Shown in pieces: positions 9,725 to 18,135 of a stretch of DNA of 64,000 nt. Source of the stretch: Bdellovibrio sp. KM01 (GTDB lineage Bacteria; Bdellovibrionota; Bdellovibrionia; Bdellovibrionales; Bdellovibrionaceae); contig NZ_CP058348.1 in assembly GCF_013752535.1 (NCBI RefSeq), positions 806,001 through 870,000 on the forward strand, written 5' to 3'. The position numbers were made by a program, and so were the translations under genes. Within the stretch, counting starts at the first letter, position 1; each line of letters opens with the position of its first letter. The notes beneath the pieces are model-generated. The model was given only the letters and a program-made list of their open reading frames with translations, made no database searches and had not been told where the DNA came from.

Positions 9725-10252
9725 ATGAGTTCACACAGAAGAAGAGTTAAGCATTTCGATCGTAAATCTGGCCCAAGAAAAGCGTTGTTGCGTGGTTTGG
9801 TTGAGTCTCTAGTTGAGCACGGCCGTATCACTACAACTGTTGACCGTGCGAAAGAAACTCGCCGTCACGTTGAGCGCGCTATCACTCTTGGTAAAAAAGG
9901 TGACTTGAACACAACTCGTTTGTTGTTGTCTCGCTACCCAAATAAAAACGTTGTAAGCATCATCATGAAGGACTTGTCTCCTCGTTTTGCTTCTCGTCCA
10001 GGTGGTTACACTCGTATCATCAAAATCGGTCGTCGCCCTGGTGACACTGCTGAGATGGCTTTCCTTGAGTTCGTAGACTACGATTTCGAAGCAAAAGCTG
10101 CAGCTAAAGAAGAGAAATCTGCTAAAGCTACAGAAAAACCAGCTAAGAAAACTGCTGCGAAAGCAAAAAAAGCGACTACTAAAACTGTAGCTGCTAAAAA
10201 GAAAACTGTTAAAAAGACTCAAAAGAAAGCTCGTGCGAAATCTCGCGCTTAA
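9725..10252 (+). CDS. rplQ: 50S ribosomal protein L17 with long basic tail
   Basis: L17 lies near the exit tunnel. Residues 1-120 are canonical, with MSSHRRRVKHFDRKSGPRKA, RGLVESLVEHGRITTT and RPGGYTRIIKIGRRPGDTAE. The product is 175 residues against about 120-130 in most bacteria. The extra C-terminal 50 residues are almost all Lys, Ala and Thr (for example KPAKKTAAKAKKATTK), low-complexity and histone-H1-like. It ends the superoperon and is followed by a strong terminator. Confidence 0.96.
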   Translation: MSSHRRRVKHFDRKSGPRKALLRGLVESLVEHGRITTTVDRAKETRRHVERAITLGKKGDLNTTRLLLSRYPNKNVVSIIMKDLSPRFASRPGGYTRIIKIGRRPGDTAEMAFLEFVDYDFEAKAAAKEEKSAKATEKPAKKTAAKAKKATTKTVAAKKKTVKKTQKKARAKSRA

Positions 10253-10280
10253 TTTCGAGGATCAAAATTGATTTTCAAAA

Positions 10281-10307
10281 AACCCAGGGCAACCTGGGTT
10301 TTTTTTT
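10281..10307 (+). terminator. Rho-independent terminator of the ribosomal superoperon
   Basis: AACCCAGG (10281-10288) pairs perfectly with CCTGGGTT (10293-10300) across a GCAA tetraloop, and nine T residues end at 10307. It lies 28 nt after the rplQ stop. It is the first strong terminator in the window. Confidence 0.93.
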
Positions 10308-10334
10308 GGTATTTTCACATCTGGAGGCGCATCG

Positions 10335-10901
10335 ATGAAACAACATCTGAAAGCTTTAGTTCTGGTTCTTGTGGTAGGTAGTCTGGCGGTCTGGGCGTTT
10401 AATCACTTTTTTATGAGTAAAGTGGCGCAGTCGCCATCGAACATCTCTTCTATTGAGAAAATGGAAACCGAAGGTGTTCCTAATTTCACTTCTAAAGCCC
10501 TGGATGGCCAATCCTTTGATCTAAATCAAATGAAGGGTAAAGTAGTCATCCTGAACTTTTGGGCTTCCTGGTGCGGTCCCTGTGTTGAAGAAGTGCCTTC
10601 ATTGATCAAGCTTATCAAAGAATACAAAGGCGACATTCAATTGATCGCTGTTTCTGGCGATAGCAATGAAGCCGATATCCATGTCTTCCTTAAGTCCTTT
10701 CCAGAGCTCAAGGGCGAGAATATCAAGATCGTCTATGATCAAGACCGCAGCTTGATGAAGATGTTCGAAGTGGCGCGTTTACCCGAGTCTTTGATTCTGA
10801 ATAAGGATCAGAAGCTGGTGAAAAAGCTGGTCGGTTCTATCGATTGGCATACCAAAGACTCTTTGGAGTATATGGATTCTCTTTTAGGGAAGTCAAAATA
10901 G
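10335..10901 (+). CDS. TlpA/ResA-type thiol-disulfide oxidoreductase
   Basis: A membrane-anchored thioredoxin-fold protein of 188 residues. Residues 7-27 form a single N-terminal hydrophobic anchor and the rest should face the periplasm. The active site WASWCGPC carries C80 and C83 and is followed by VEEVPSL, typical of TlpA/ResA reductants that serve cytochrome c maturation or other periplasmic thiols. A GGAGG site precedes the ATG at 10335. It stands alone after the ribosomal cluster, so its substrate cannot be inferred from neighbours. Confidence 0.88.
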   Translation: MKQHLKALVLVLVVGSLAVWAFNHFFMSKVAQSPSNISSIEKMETEGVPNFTSKALDGQSFDLNQMKGKVVILNFWASWCGPCVEEVPSLIKLIKEYKGDIQLIAVSGDSNEADIHVFLKSFPELKGENIKIVYDQDRSLMKMFEVARLPESLILNKDQKLVKKLVGSIDWHTKDSLEYMDSLLGKSK

Positions 10902-10949
10902 CTGCCAGTCGTCGCTGGCAGGTTTGTCGAATGTTGGCGAAAAGAAAAT

Positions 10950-10976
10950 GCTAGAGACATTTCCTATGTCTCTAGC
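10950..10976 (-). terminator. Terminator for the minus-strand vWA-like lipoprotein gene
   Basis: GCTAGAGACAT (10950-10960) pairs perfectly with ATGTCTCTAGC (10966-10976) around a five-base loop. Read on the minus strand it is followed by the T-rich ATTTTCTTTT, and it lies 27 nt past the stop of the gene at 11003-12064. A weaker stem at 10902-10921 (CTGCCAG/CTGGCAG) follows the plus-strand thioredoxin gene. Confidence 0.75.
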
Positions 10977-11002
10977 AAGCTCACGAGGTTAGTTTTTAGA
11001 AA

Positions 11003-12064
11003 TTACGGGCAGTCGAATGCCAGGTCTATTTTAGTTCCTTCGATCAATGGTGAATTGAATTTCAGGATGTTACCTTCAACTTTAAATTGAGTGAAATTTG
11101 CACCGTTGATACCGATTTTCACAGAGTTCGCCACTGGAGTACATTGTAGGGTCATGTGAGTCATCGAGTTCACGATCTTATCACGGAAAGTATTTAAATT
11201 GTTGACGAAGCTTGAGTCACAAATGCTACCCACTCCACCGTCTGTCATCATAGAAAGATTGTCGTAAACAACACCTTCATGGCTTGGAGAAGCGGACGCG
11301 GCGTCTTGCATAGCTTCGCAAGACTTATCGCCTGGTTTTACGATGATGCTGTTGAATGTGAAGCGTACGTCGCTACCGAATTTTTGTTTGGCCATCGCGA
11401 CCACGTTAGCTGGCATGTCTTCAGCTTCCAGAGGCAAAAGGCTTCCGGCAGCGTCATTTGATTTCATTTTAGAAGCGTCACCGCCCACAGAGCGTTCGTC
11501 TTCATTGGATACGATGATGACCGATACCGCTGCTCCTGCACGGTAACAACCATTTGATCCAGCTAAAGCGAAGTGATTGTAAGTCGCCTTTAAGCCGCGT
11601 TCGTCGGCCGAGCCAGATCCACCAATAGTCATGGCGTTTACTGTGTTTTCAAAAATAGTAGTTAAGTTCGGTGTTCCTTTTTTTAAAAGATACGCAGGAG
11701 TTCCGCCAGCAGGGGAGTAACCTACGAAGTCGGCTGAAAAGCCCCATACATTGTTCATGGCTCGTGTCGTGGTCATACACATTTGCCAGTCAATACCAGA
11801 AGTCTCAAGGCCACCTACGAAGTCACCAAGACTTGCTGCAAGCTTTTTAAGATCGGGAAGCATCGAGTTCGAGTCGTCAAATACGATCAAGAAGTCGACC
11901 TGTTTATTTCCGTATCCGACCACTTGTGAGAAACTTACTGAATTAGTAGGTGCGGATGAAGCCAATTCTGTTTGTACTGGTGCGAATTCCATTTTTGAGC
12001 ACGCTGCAGTCATGCTTGTCATCACACTTAGGATCAGCAGATTTTTTAGTTTCATCGTTTTCAT
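11003..12064 (-). CDS. Lipoprotein with von Willebrand A-like domain
   Basis: A 353-residue envelope protein. The N-terminal signal ends in the lipobox MTAAC with Cys22. From about residue 55 the sequence VDFLIVFDDSNSM carries a DxSxS MIDAS-type metal site (D63, S65, S67), the start of a vWA fold. The later VSVIIVSNEDERS strand also fits a vWA fold. vWA proteins usually mediate adhesion or protein assembly. The start at 12064 has GAGG upstream on the minus strand; a second Met at codon 4 is possible. Its exact role is unknown. Confidence 0.75.
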   Translation of the reverse strand: MKTMKLKNLLILSVMTSMTAACSKMEFAPVQTELASSAPTNSVSFSQVVGYGNKQVDFLIVFDDSNSMLPDLKKLAASLGDFVGGLETSGIDWQMCMTTTRAMNNVWGFSADFVGYSPAGGTPAYLLKKGTPNLTTIFENTVNAMTIGGSGSADERGLKATYNHFALAGSNGCYRAGAAVSVIIVSNEDERSVGGDASKMKSNDAAGSLLPLEAEDMPANVVAMAKQKFGSDVRFTFNSIIVKPGDKSCEAMQDAASASPSHEGVVYDNLSMMTDGGVGSICDSSFVNNLNTFRDKIVNSMTHMTLQCTPVANSVKIGINGANFTQFKVEGNILKFNSPLIEGTKIDLAFDCP

Positions 12065-12390
12065 ATATTTACTACCTCACTTAAAAGCCTAGCACTCACG
12101 ATGACATCAAAAAAAGAGAAAACTACAAATGCGAGCCAAAATAGCTAATGATTCTAGTAATTTACAAGATTGTGGCGAACTCCTTTACAGGTCCTGCAAA
12201 CAACGTCGACGAAACTTTCTGAAATAAAAACAAAGGTGCTTAAGATAAAAACAAATTACGGCACTTTCAAAATATCGGGAATGAACTCATATCAACTCAA
12301 ATGAAGTTTGGAGTTGCCCGAGCAATCTCTTCATTACAATTACGTGACCCCATTGAAAATCCAGAAGTGAGTTGATACATCATCGCTGCC
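12065..12390. other. Intergenic region between divergent genes
   Basis: This 326-nt gap is A/T-rich and separates the divergent vWA lipoprotein and histidine kinase genes. No reading frame with a credible start is seen. It must hold both promoters. The candidate promoter for the kinase is listed separately. Confidence 0.7.
12353..12381 (+). promoter_or_regulatory. Candidate sigma-70-type promoter for the histidine kinase
   Basis: TTGAAA (12353-12358) is followed after 17 nt by TACATC (12376-12381). A start of transcription 7-10 nt after this would fall at or next to the ATG at 12391, which has no Shine-Dalgarno sequence. The gene may therefore be leaderless. The match to consensus is partial. 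Confidence 0.35.
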
Positions 12391-14514
12391 ATGGCGAAGC
12401 TATCTTCATTCACACTCCTCTCTAGAAAAACCAATATCGAGAGCCTTGATTTCAAAATCAGAAAACTGGATTTGATTTATCAAGAGCATCTTAAAGGCGC
12501 TTTTGCAATCTTGGGTAACGGTTTGGCGTTTGTATGGGTGGCATGGGATCTGGTTCCACATCTGGTTTTGGAGATATGGATGAGTGCGATGGTAACTACT
12601 GTGACCATTCGTATGATCTCGTTGTGGCAGTGGAATAAAAAGAAACATGCTGTAACGAATAGACGAGCCCTGCGCTTCTGGGAGTACTTGCTGTATTCTC
12701 AACTTTTGATTTCGGGCTTAGGCTGGGGAGCTGTGGGAGTTATGGCAGCTTCCACCATGGATATCTCTTTGCAGATCCTGGCGTCTTTAATTATCGCCTC
12801 TATGACCGCTGGTCCTTTAATCTATTACGTGTCCTCTAAAAAAGCGATGGCCTGTCTGACGGCGCCGGCTTTGATAGGATGGAGCTTTGGTTATCTGCTG
12901 TTGTCAGAGGTTCCCCATCATCATCTTTTGGGTATTTTGATTTTATTCTATTTGGTTTTGCTGTCCTTTATCGGTCGCAATTTGAATCGCGCGATCTTGC
13001 GCATGATCTCTTTGGATTATCAGCTTAAAAAGAACGAAGAGCATCTGCGTATGGCGATGGCTTCCAGTAATGCCCTGTCTTGGGACTGGTATGTGGAATC
13101 CAATCATTTGGAGTACAATGGCAATATTGATTTATTTCCAGAAGGTCTGGAGCAGCTGCAGGATATTTTGAAAAAGCATTTCGTTACGCCAGGAGATCTG
13201 GATGCAGAAATTGAATGCCTGGATCAAAACCTACAACCTCGACATATCGCTATTAAAGGTAAAATTTCTAAAGACCCCAAAACGACCTATCGTATGACGG
13301 GAATCGCCTGGGATATCACGACGAAAAAGAACGAAGATCTGCTCCGCCGGGAAAGAGACGTTCATGAAGCTGCCAATCGTGGAAAATCGGTTTTGTTGGC
13401 AAATGCCAGCCACGAGATTCGCACGCCGATTGCTTCGATATTAGGTTATTCTGAAACGTTACTGGGGAGTCCGGCTTTGGATAAACAGAGCCGCCAGGAC
13501 GTGGAGGCGATCCATCGTCAGGGTAAGTTCATGGTGACCTTGGTGAACGATCTTTTGGATCTTTCTAAAATTGAATCCAAGGGTTTGTATTTTCAATCTT
13601 GCTCAATGAATCCAGCCTTGGAGTTGGAAGATTCCGTGGCGATGATCCGTTCGACATTGGATAGTTCAAAACATACATTAGAATTAAATTTTGAAACTCA
13701 TTTCCCTGCGGTTATTTCTTCTGATCCGGTGCGCTTTCGTCAGGTTGTGATCAACCTCCTTTCAAATGCGGTCAAGTACACTTTGCAAGGGGATGTTAAG
13801 GTTCAAGCGCGTTTCTATGCAAATGTCGAAGGCGAGGGCTTCATCAGTCTGATGGTTTCCGATAACGGAATGGGTATGGACTATCACGTCCAAAGACATC
13901 TGTTTGAGCCTTTCATGCGTGGAGAAAATCCCGAGGTTCAGCGGGTGCCTGGTTCGGGACTGGGCTTGGCTCTGAGTCGCCAGCTGGCTCGTGGTATGGG
14001 CGGGGATTTGCGCCTGGTTCGCTCGATGCTGGGAGATGGTAGTACTTTCGAATTCGTACTTCCTGTTGGCAAGGCAGCGGAGTTAAAAATGGTCTCGGCC
14101 CACGAAGCCCGTTATGGAACTCGAGAGCAAATTTTGGTACCGCAAGAAACGAATCATTTGCAGGATCGCGAAATCCTGGTGGTGGATGACTCGGATGATT
14201 TGCGTGCCTTGATGGCGCGATATCTGATGCGTGAAGGTGCCATTGTTGAAACCAGTGAAAATGGTCAGGCCGGTGTGGACCGGGCTTTGGCTAAAAACTT
14301 TGATGTGATCTTAATGGATATCAAAATGCCCGTGATGGATGGTTATCAGGCGGCCGCTTTGCTGCGTGAAAAAGGATATGTCGGTTTGATTGTGGCCGTG
14401 ACGGCTCAGGCGACGGCTGAGGGCAGAATGGATTCTCGAAGCAACGGGTTTGATGCGTATTTAAGCAAACCCGTTGATATCAATCTATTGAAGGATATTT
14501 TGATCCAAGCCTAA
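12391..14514 (+). CDS. Hybrid sensor histidine kinase with receiver domain
   Basis: A 707-residue membrane hybrid kinase. Residues about 35-200 contain several hydrophobic segments, followed by a PAS-like region (about 215-305). The HisKA domain has NASHEIRTPIAS with phospho-acceptor His341. The ATPase domain has NLLSNAVKYT, SDNGMGM and GSGLGLALSRQLARGMGG. The C-terminal receiver starts at ILVVDDSDDLRAL, has phospho-acceptor Asp643 in ILMDIKMPVMDG and Lys in YLSKPVD. No output response regulator gene is adjacent, so it is an orphan. No ribosome binding site is seen before the ATG. Confidence 0.92.
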   Translation: MAKLSSFTLLSRKTNIESLDFKIRKLDLIYQEHLKGAFAILGNGLAFVWVAWDLVPHLVLEIWMSAMVTTVTIRMISLWQWNKKKHAVTNRRALRFWEYLLYSQLLISGLGWGAVGVMAASTMDISLQILASLIIASMTAGPLIYYVSSKKAMACLTAPALIGWSFGYLLLSEVPHHHLLGILILFYLVLLSFIGRNLNRAILRMISLDYQLKKNEEHLRMAMASSNALSWDWYVESNHLEYNGNIDLFPEGLEQLQDILKKHFVTPGDLDAEIECLDQNLQPRHIAIKGKISKDPKTTYRMTGIAWDITTKKNEDLLRRERDVHEAANRGKSVLLANASHEIRTPIASILGYSETLLGSPALDKQSRQDVEAIHRQGKFMVTLVNDLLDLSKIESKGLYFQSCSMNPALELEDSVAMIRSTLDSSKHTLELNFETHFPAVISSDPVRFRQVVINLLSNAVKYTLQGDVKVQARFYANVEGEGFISLMVSDNGMGMDYHVQRHLFEPFMRGENPEVQRVPGSGLGLALSRQLARGMGGDLRLVRSMLGDGSTFEFVLPVGKAAELKMVSAHEARYGTREQILVPQETNHLQDREILVVDDSDDLRALMARYLMREGAIVETSENGQAGVDRALAKNFDVILMDIKMPVMDGYQAAALLREKGYVGLIVAVTAQATAEGRMDSRSNGFDAYLSKPVDINLLKDILIQA

Positions 14515-14524
14515 GGCGGATGCG

Positions 14525-16495
14525 CTAAAATCCAAATTTCTTTTTCAAATCTTCGACAGCTTTTTGACCTTCTTTTTCAAGTTGCTTGCGCCCCTGGTTT
14601 TCAGCGTCTTTTTTGGCTGTTTCGACTTTCGCTTCAACTTGCTTTTTTTGCGCGTCTAACTGTTCTTGGGCTTTTTTGACTTCTTTGTCGAATTGGCCTT
14701 TCAGTTGGTTGATTTGTGCTTCCACTTGCGCTTTTTGTTTACCGATTTCCTGATCTACGTAAGCTTGAATTTTTTTACGAGCTTCTTCGACTTTGGCTTG
14801 AATCTGCTTTTCAAAGCCTTTGGAAAGTTCCGGCCCCAAGTTCGAGTTGATCGAAAGGGGTATGTTCGGCAAATCACCTTGACCTTTCGCAGTCAAAGTC
14901 ACCACTGGAATTCCTGCAAAAACGGCTTTCAGAATTTCATCAGCAATTTGATTTGTCGATGAAACCGCGTAATCGATTTTTGTGAATTTATTGTCGAAGT
15001 CCACCGCCAGGTTTTTCAAGCCCACCAGCGAGCCTTGAATACCCATGGCTCCATGTGCTTTGCTGAAGGCGATCTTAACTTCTGGACTGTTCACCAGGTC
15101 TTTGCCTTCGATTGCGTATTGATCGACTTTGAATTGATAGTCGATCACGGAATCGTCTTTACGGTTATCGATAGAAAGCTTTAACAAAAATCCCAGAATA
15201 TCCATCGCTGGGAAATCACCCGCCAATGTGGCGATCGTTGGACGACCGACCAGTCGTTGGTTGGAAGTGATATCCATGATTTCACCTTTGACGTTGCCAG
15301 AGTTCGGAGTCAGTCCTGCTTGAGAACTGACAGCCGTTCTTTTCACCCAGAACATCGGGTAGGAATTAGGACGACCAAATTCGTACGTAATACCTTTTTC
15401 ACGAGGATGCGGTTGAATGGCAACTTCTTCCTCTTCAGATTTGGCTTGGCCTTTTTTCAGATATTTTGGCGGAATATATTTTTCGGCCAAGGCCTTATAA
15501 CGGAAGAACTTTGCTTTGTAAGGCTCCAGATAGCGATTGAAGACAGCCATCGTCAGTGCTTTCGCATCCACTTGAGGAATGCGGAAGTGTTGCTCCAGGG
15601 ACTTGATGTCGATTTTGACCTGCTTTTCAATTTCCCCGTACTGAGTTTGCAACGCTTTCAGATCGTTATTCAAATCATTGCTGACGGTTTGAATCTGTTT
15701 GTATTTGCCATCTGCATCTTTGTAAACGGCGTCTAATTGCTGCAAAGCCGTTTGCAGCTCCTGAGGATTTTTAAAGTCTTTGTATTGGATCTTATTCAGG
15801 CGATCACCCAAGGATTGAATATCTTTTCCTTGTGGCAAAGATTTTAAGCGCTCGTCCCAGACTTTTTGTTTTGTATTTAAGTCTTGTTGGAACTTTTCGA
15901 TCATCGCTTTGCTTGGCAGTGATGACTGCAGCTTTTGCAATTGGGCGTTCGGATCTGCTCCACCGAGCATATTAATCACATCACCCAAAACATTTTCGCC
16001 ATAGCGATCTTGCAATTCTTTTTCGGCTTGGGATTTTAGTTTACCACCTTCAGATGCTAACATGCCTGGTTCGTTTGAAACCGGAGGCGGAGGAGCGACT
16101 TTACCTGGGTAAGCTCTTTTCACGCCGAATTCGATTTGTTCAACGACGGCTTCGTTTATAACGAACTTCACGCGAAGAAGAGCATCCCACAACATGCCAA
16201 AACGGATTTCACCGATTTTGATTGAATCGTGAGTCGGTTTTTCTGCGTCAGTAAGCTCGATGCCCTTGATGCTGATATTGGCGTCAAAAAAGCTGGACTT
16301 TAAATCAGCAATATTAACTTCAGCGCCCAGGGCTTTGTAGCCGCCCCATTCTATAGCTCGGCGCAAGTGTCCATCAAAGAAGAAGTGGAAATAAAGTCCG
16401 ATTAACAAACAGAAAACAACGAAAGGAATCAGGGCGCCCCAGCGAATGATGCCTTTTTTCTTTTTTACTTCAGGATTTTTTTGAGTGTTTGCCAT
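14525..16495 (-). CDS. TIGR03545-family envelope protein
   Basis: A 656-residue protein with one N-terminal membrane segment (about residues 18-40), a long region and a charged C-terminal coiled coil rich in Lys, Gln and Glu (from about residue 575). The family TIGR03545 is an uncharacterised, sporadic family of outer-membrane bacteria usually encoded beside TIGR03546, and exactly such a partner lies upstream with an 11-nt gap. By topology most of the protein should be periplasmic, reminiscent of AsmA-like proteins. Assignment rests on architecture and pairing, not on a profile search. Confidence 0.7.
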   Translation of the reverse strand: MANTQKNPEVKKKKGIIRWGALIPFVVFCLLIGLYFHFFFDGHLRRAIEWGGYKALGAEVNIADLKSSFFDANISIKGIELTDAEKPTHDSIKIGEIRFGMLWDALLRVKFVINEAVVEQIEFGVKRAYPGKVAPPPPVSNEPGMLASEGGKLKSQAEKELQDRYGENVLGDVINMLGGADPNAQLQKLQSSLPSKAMIEKFQQDLNTKQKVWDERLKSLPQGKDIQSLGDRLNKIQYKDFKNPQELQTALQQLDAVYKDADGKYKQIQTVSNDLNNDLKALQTQYGEIEKQVKIDIKSLEQHFRIPQVDAKALTMAVFNRYLEPYKAKFFRYKALAEKYIPPKYLKKGQAKSEEEEVAIQPHPREKGITYEFGRPNSYPMFWVKRTAVSSQAGLTPNSGNVKGEIMDITSNQRLVGRPTIATLAGDFPAMDILGFLLKLSIDNRKDDSVIDYQFKVDQYAIEGKDLVNSPEVKIAFSKAHGAMGIQGSLVGLKNLAVDFDNKFTKIDYAVSSTNQIADEILKAVFAGIPVVTLTAKGQGDLPNIPLSINSNLGPELSKGFEKQIQAKVEEARKKIQAYVDQEIGKQKAQVEAQINQLKGQFDKEVKKAQEQLDAQKKQVEAKVETAKKDAENQGRKQLEKEGQKAVEDLKKKFGF

Positions 16496-16506
16496 GTTTC
16501 TAATTC

Positions 16507-17034
16507 CTATCGGCCGTAAAGATCGTTGTATTTGCTATACCAGTCGTAAAACTTTGTGGCTTTCAGAGCCTTCCAGATTTTGGTGTCTCTGATGCGTGCA
16601 ACGATTGTTGCACGGTATGCCAGGATCAAAGATTTAAAGCCGTAATAGGCGAATGGAAATAAAAGCACTGATACAATCATCGAGCCCATGATGATGCTGT
16701 TGTTAAAACGAGTCATCGGAACAAAGGGCATATTGTACATGCTGACAAACAAAGGGCGCAGGCTTTCCATTTCCAAAACCGCTTTGCCCAAGTGATGAGC
16801 CGGGGTATCGAAAAGAAAGGCTACGAATTTAAAAAAGAAAGCGGAAAGAAAAGCGGCTCCCAATTGCACTCTGAAAACAAATACAATCAACAAAACGATC
16901 GCCGTTTGAATTGAGAAGAAAGGTGCGAATCCCAGGAGCAGTCCCAATGCCAGACCGAATGCCAAAGGCATGGTGTCGGTGTCGGAATTCAGCAGTTTAA
17001 TGAAATTGTAGAGCTGTTTTAGTAGCAACGTCAT
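16507..17034 (-). CDS. TIGR03546-family membrane protein
   Basis: A 175-residue inner-membrane protein with about three to four hydrophobic segments (for example PLAFGLALGLLLGFAPF). It resembles the DUF2062-like fold and matches the partner family TIGR03546. The start at 17034 is chosen because GAGG lies just upstream on the minus strand; an in-frame extension to 17103 adds 23 residues without support. It is cotranscribed with the TIGR03545 gene downstream. The pair probably forms an envelope complex. Confidence 0.7.
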   Translation of the reverse strand: MTLLLKQLYNFIKLLNSDTDTMPLAFGLALGLLLGFAPFFSIQTAIVLLIVFVFRVQLGAAFLSAFFFKFVAFLFDTPAHHLGKAVLEMESLRPLFVSMYNMPFVPMTRFNNSIIMGSMIVSVLLFPFAYYGFKSLILAYRATIVARIRDTKIWKALKATKFYDWYSKYNDLYGR

Positions 17035-17103
17035 AGATGTCCTCACGATGGAAGGTCGAATTCGAAACTCTTTAAAGTTTATGACAAAAATGCGTGGCGG
17101 CAA

Positions 17104-18135
17104 GTGAAAAGCGAGGACAGTACGGGGGGATTGTCGTATGTTTTTAGGTATATGAAATCATGGGCTCAGTTAGTTGCAGATACAGTTCGAATGGGTGGGG
17201 TTTTGGTGTTTATCAAGGACCAGGCGCCGCAGGATTTCCAACAATGGTTAGAGCCCTTGTCGCAATCTTTTGCTATGAAAATTCCGTTCACTGTCCGTAA
17301 CAAAAGTGATTTTGCGAACGGTCGCTATCAAACTGGCGTCCATGATCTGATTTTCTTTTTTGAAGGGCAGGAGGCGGTGCTTGCGGAGCTTGATGCCCTT
17401 GTGCAAGGACAACGTGTCTGGATTGCTCCCGGAAATACTTCTCCGGCAACAGTGGATTATCTGTGGACGACTGAAGACGTTTCAGCGTGGGTGGCATTTT
17501 GGAGCAGCCTCGTGCCACAATTTGATTCGCTGATTGAAAATTGGAGCAGTCCCGAGATGGATCATGCTCCGTGTTTGTTTTTGGATCGCGACGATGTGGT
17601 CGTTAAAAACGTTCCCTATAACAAAGATCCTCATCAAGTTGAATTAATTCCCGAAGTGGTGGAGCTGATTCATAGGGCTCACGCTGAAGGTTATTGGGTG
17701 GCTTTGGTCACCAATCAATCGGGAATTGGTCGCGGCAGAATTTCGTGGCAGGAGTATAAGCAAGTACATCAGCGTATGTTGAAGCTGCTGGCGAATGAAG
17801 GCGCCTGGATCGATGAATGTGTTTGGTCTTCGTATATCGAAAACGAATCCGTGCCCGAAGGACGCTTGCTTGCTGGCTTAAGAAAGCCTCGTGCGGGTAT
17901 GTTTCAGATGGTGAAGGATAAGTTGAAAATCGATATGAAGAATTCCATCATGGTCGGTGACAGTGCAACGGATTTAATGGCTGCTTATTCTGCGGGAATT
18001 GGTTCTTGCTATTTATTTCGATCAGAGAAATTGGACAAGGAACGCGAAACTCTAGAAAAGTTCCGCGCGGAAAATTCTAAATTTTCCTATCAAGCCATAT
18101 CAGCAGCAGCAGACATATCGTTCGGGCGTTTATAG
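17104..18135 (+). CDS. HAD-family phosphatase with N-terminal extension
   Basis: A 343-residue protein whose C-terminal 190 residues are a HAD phosphatase of the HisB-N/GmhB group: LFLDRDDVV with the DxD catalytic pair D161/D163, VALVTNQSGIGRG, and SIMVGDSATDLMAA. In GmhB-type enzymes the motif is DRDG; here the glycine is Asp. Family members remove phosphate from heptose bisphosphate or histidinol phosphate. Residues 1-150 match nothing I know. The GTG at 17104 or the ATG at 17152 could be the start. Its last 46 nt overlap the convergent YbhN-type gene. Confidence 0.78.
   Translation: MKSEDSTGGLSYVFRYMKSWAQLVADTVRMGGVLVFIKDQAPQDFQQWLEPLSQSFAMKIPFTVRNKSDFANGRYQTGVHDLIFFFEGQEAVLAELDALVQGQRVWIAPGNTSPATVDYLWTTEDVSAWVAFWSSLVPQFDSLIENWSSPEMDHAPCLFLDRDDVVVKNVPYNKDPHQVELIPEVVELIHRAHAEGYWVALVTNQSGIGRGRISWQEYKQVHQRMLKLLANEGAWIDECVWSSYIENESVPEGRLLAGLRKPRAGMFQMVKDKLKIDMKNSIMVGDSATDLMAAYSAGIGSCYLFRSEKLDKERETLEKFRAENSKFSYQAISAAADISFGRL

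Noticed and set aside
51-10300. Embedded extra genes in the ribosomal cluster
   Set aside because: Every alternative frame lies within a conserved ribosomal gene and shows no ribosome binding site.
12099-12150. 15-codon frame in the 12065-12390 gap
   Set aside because: Very short, no ribosome binding site and A-rich by chance.
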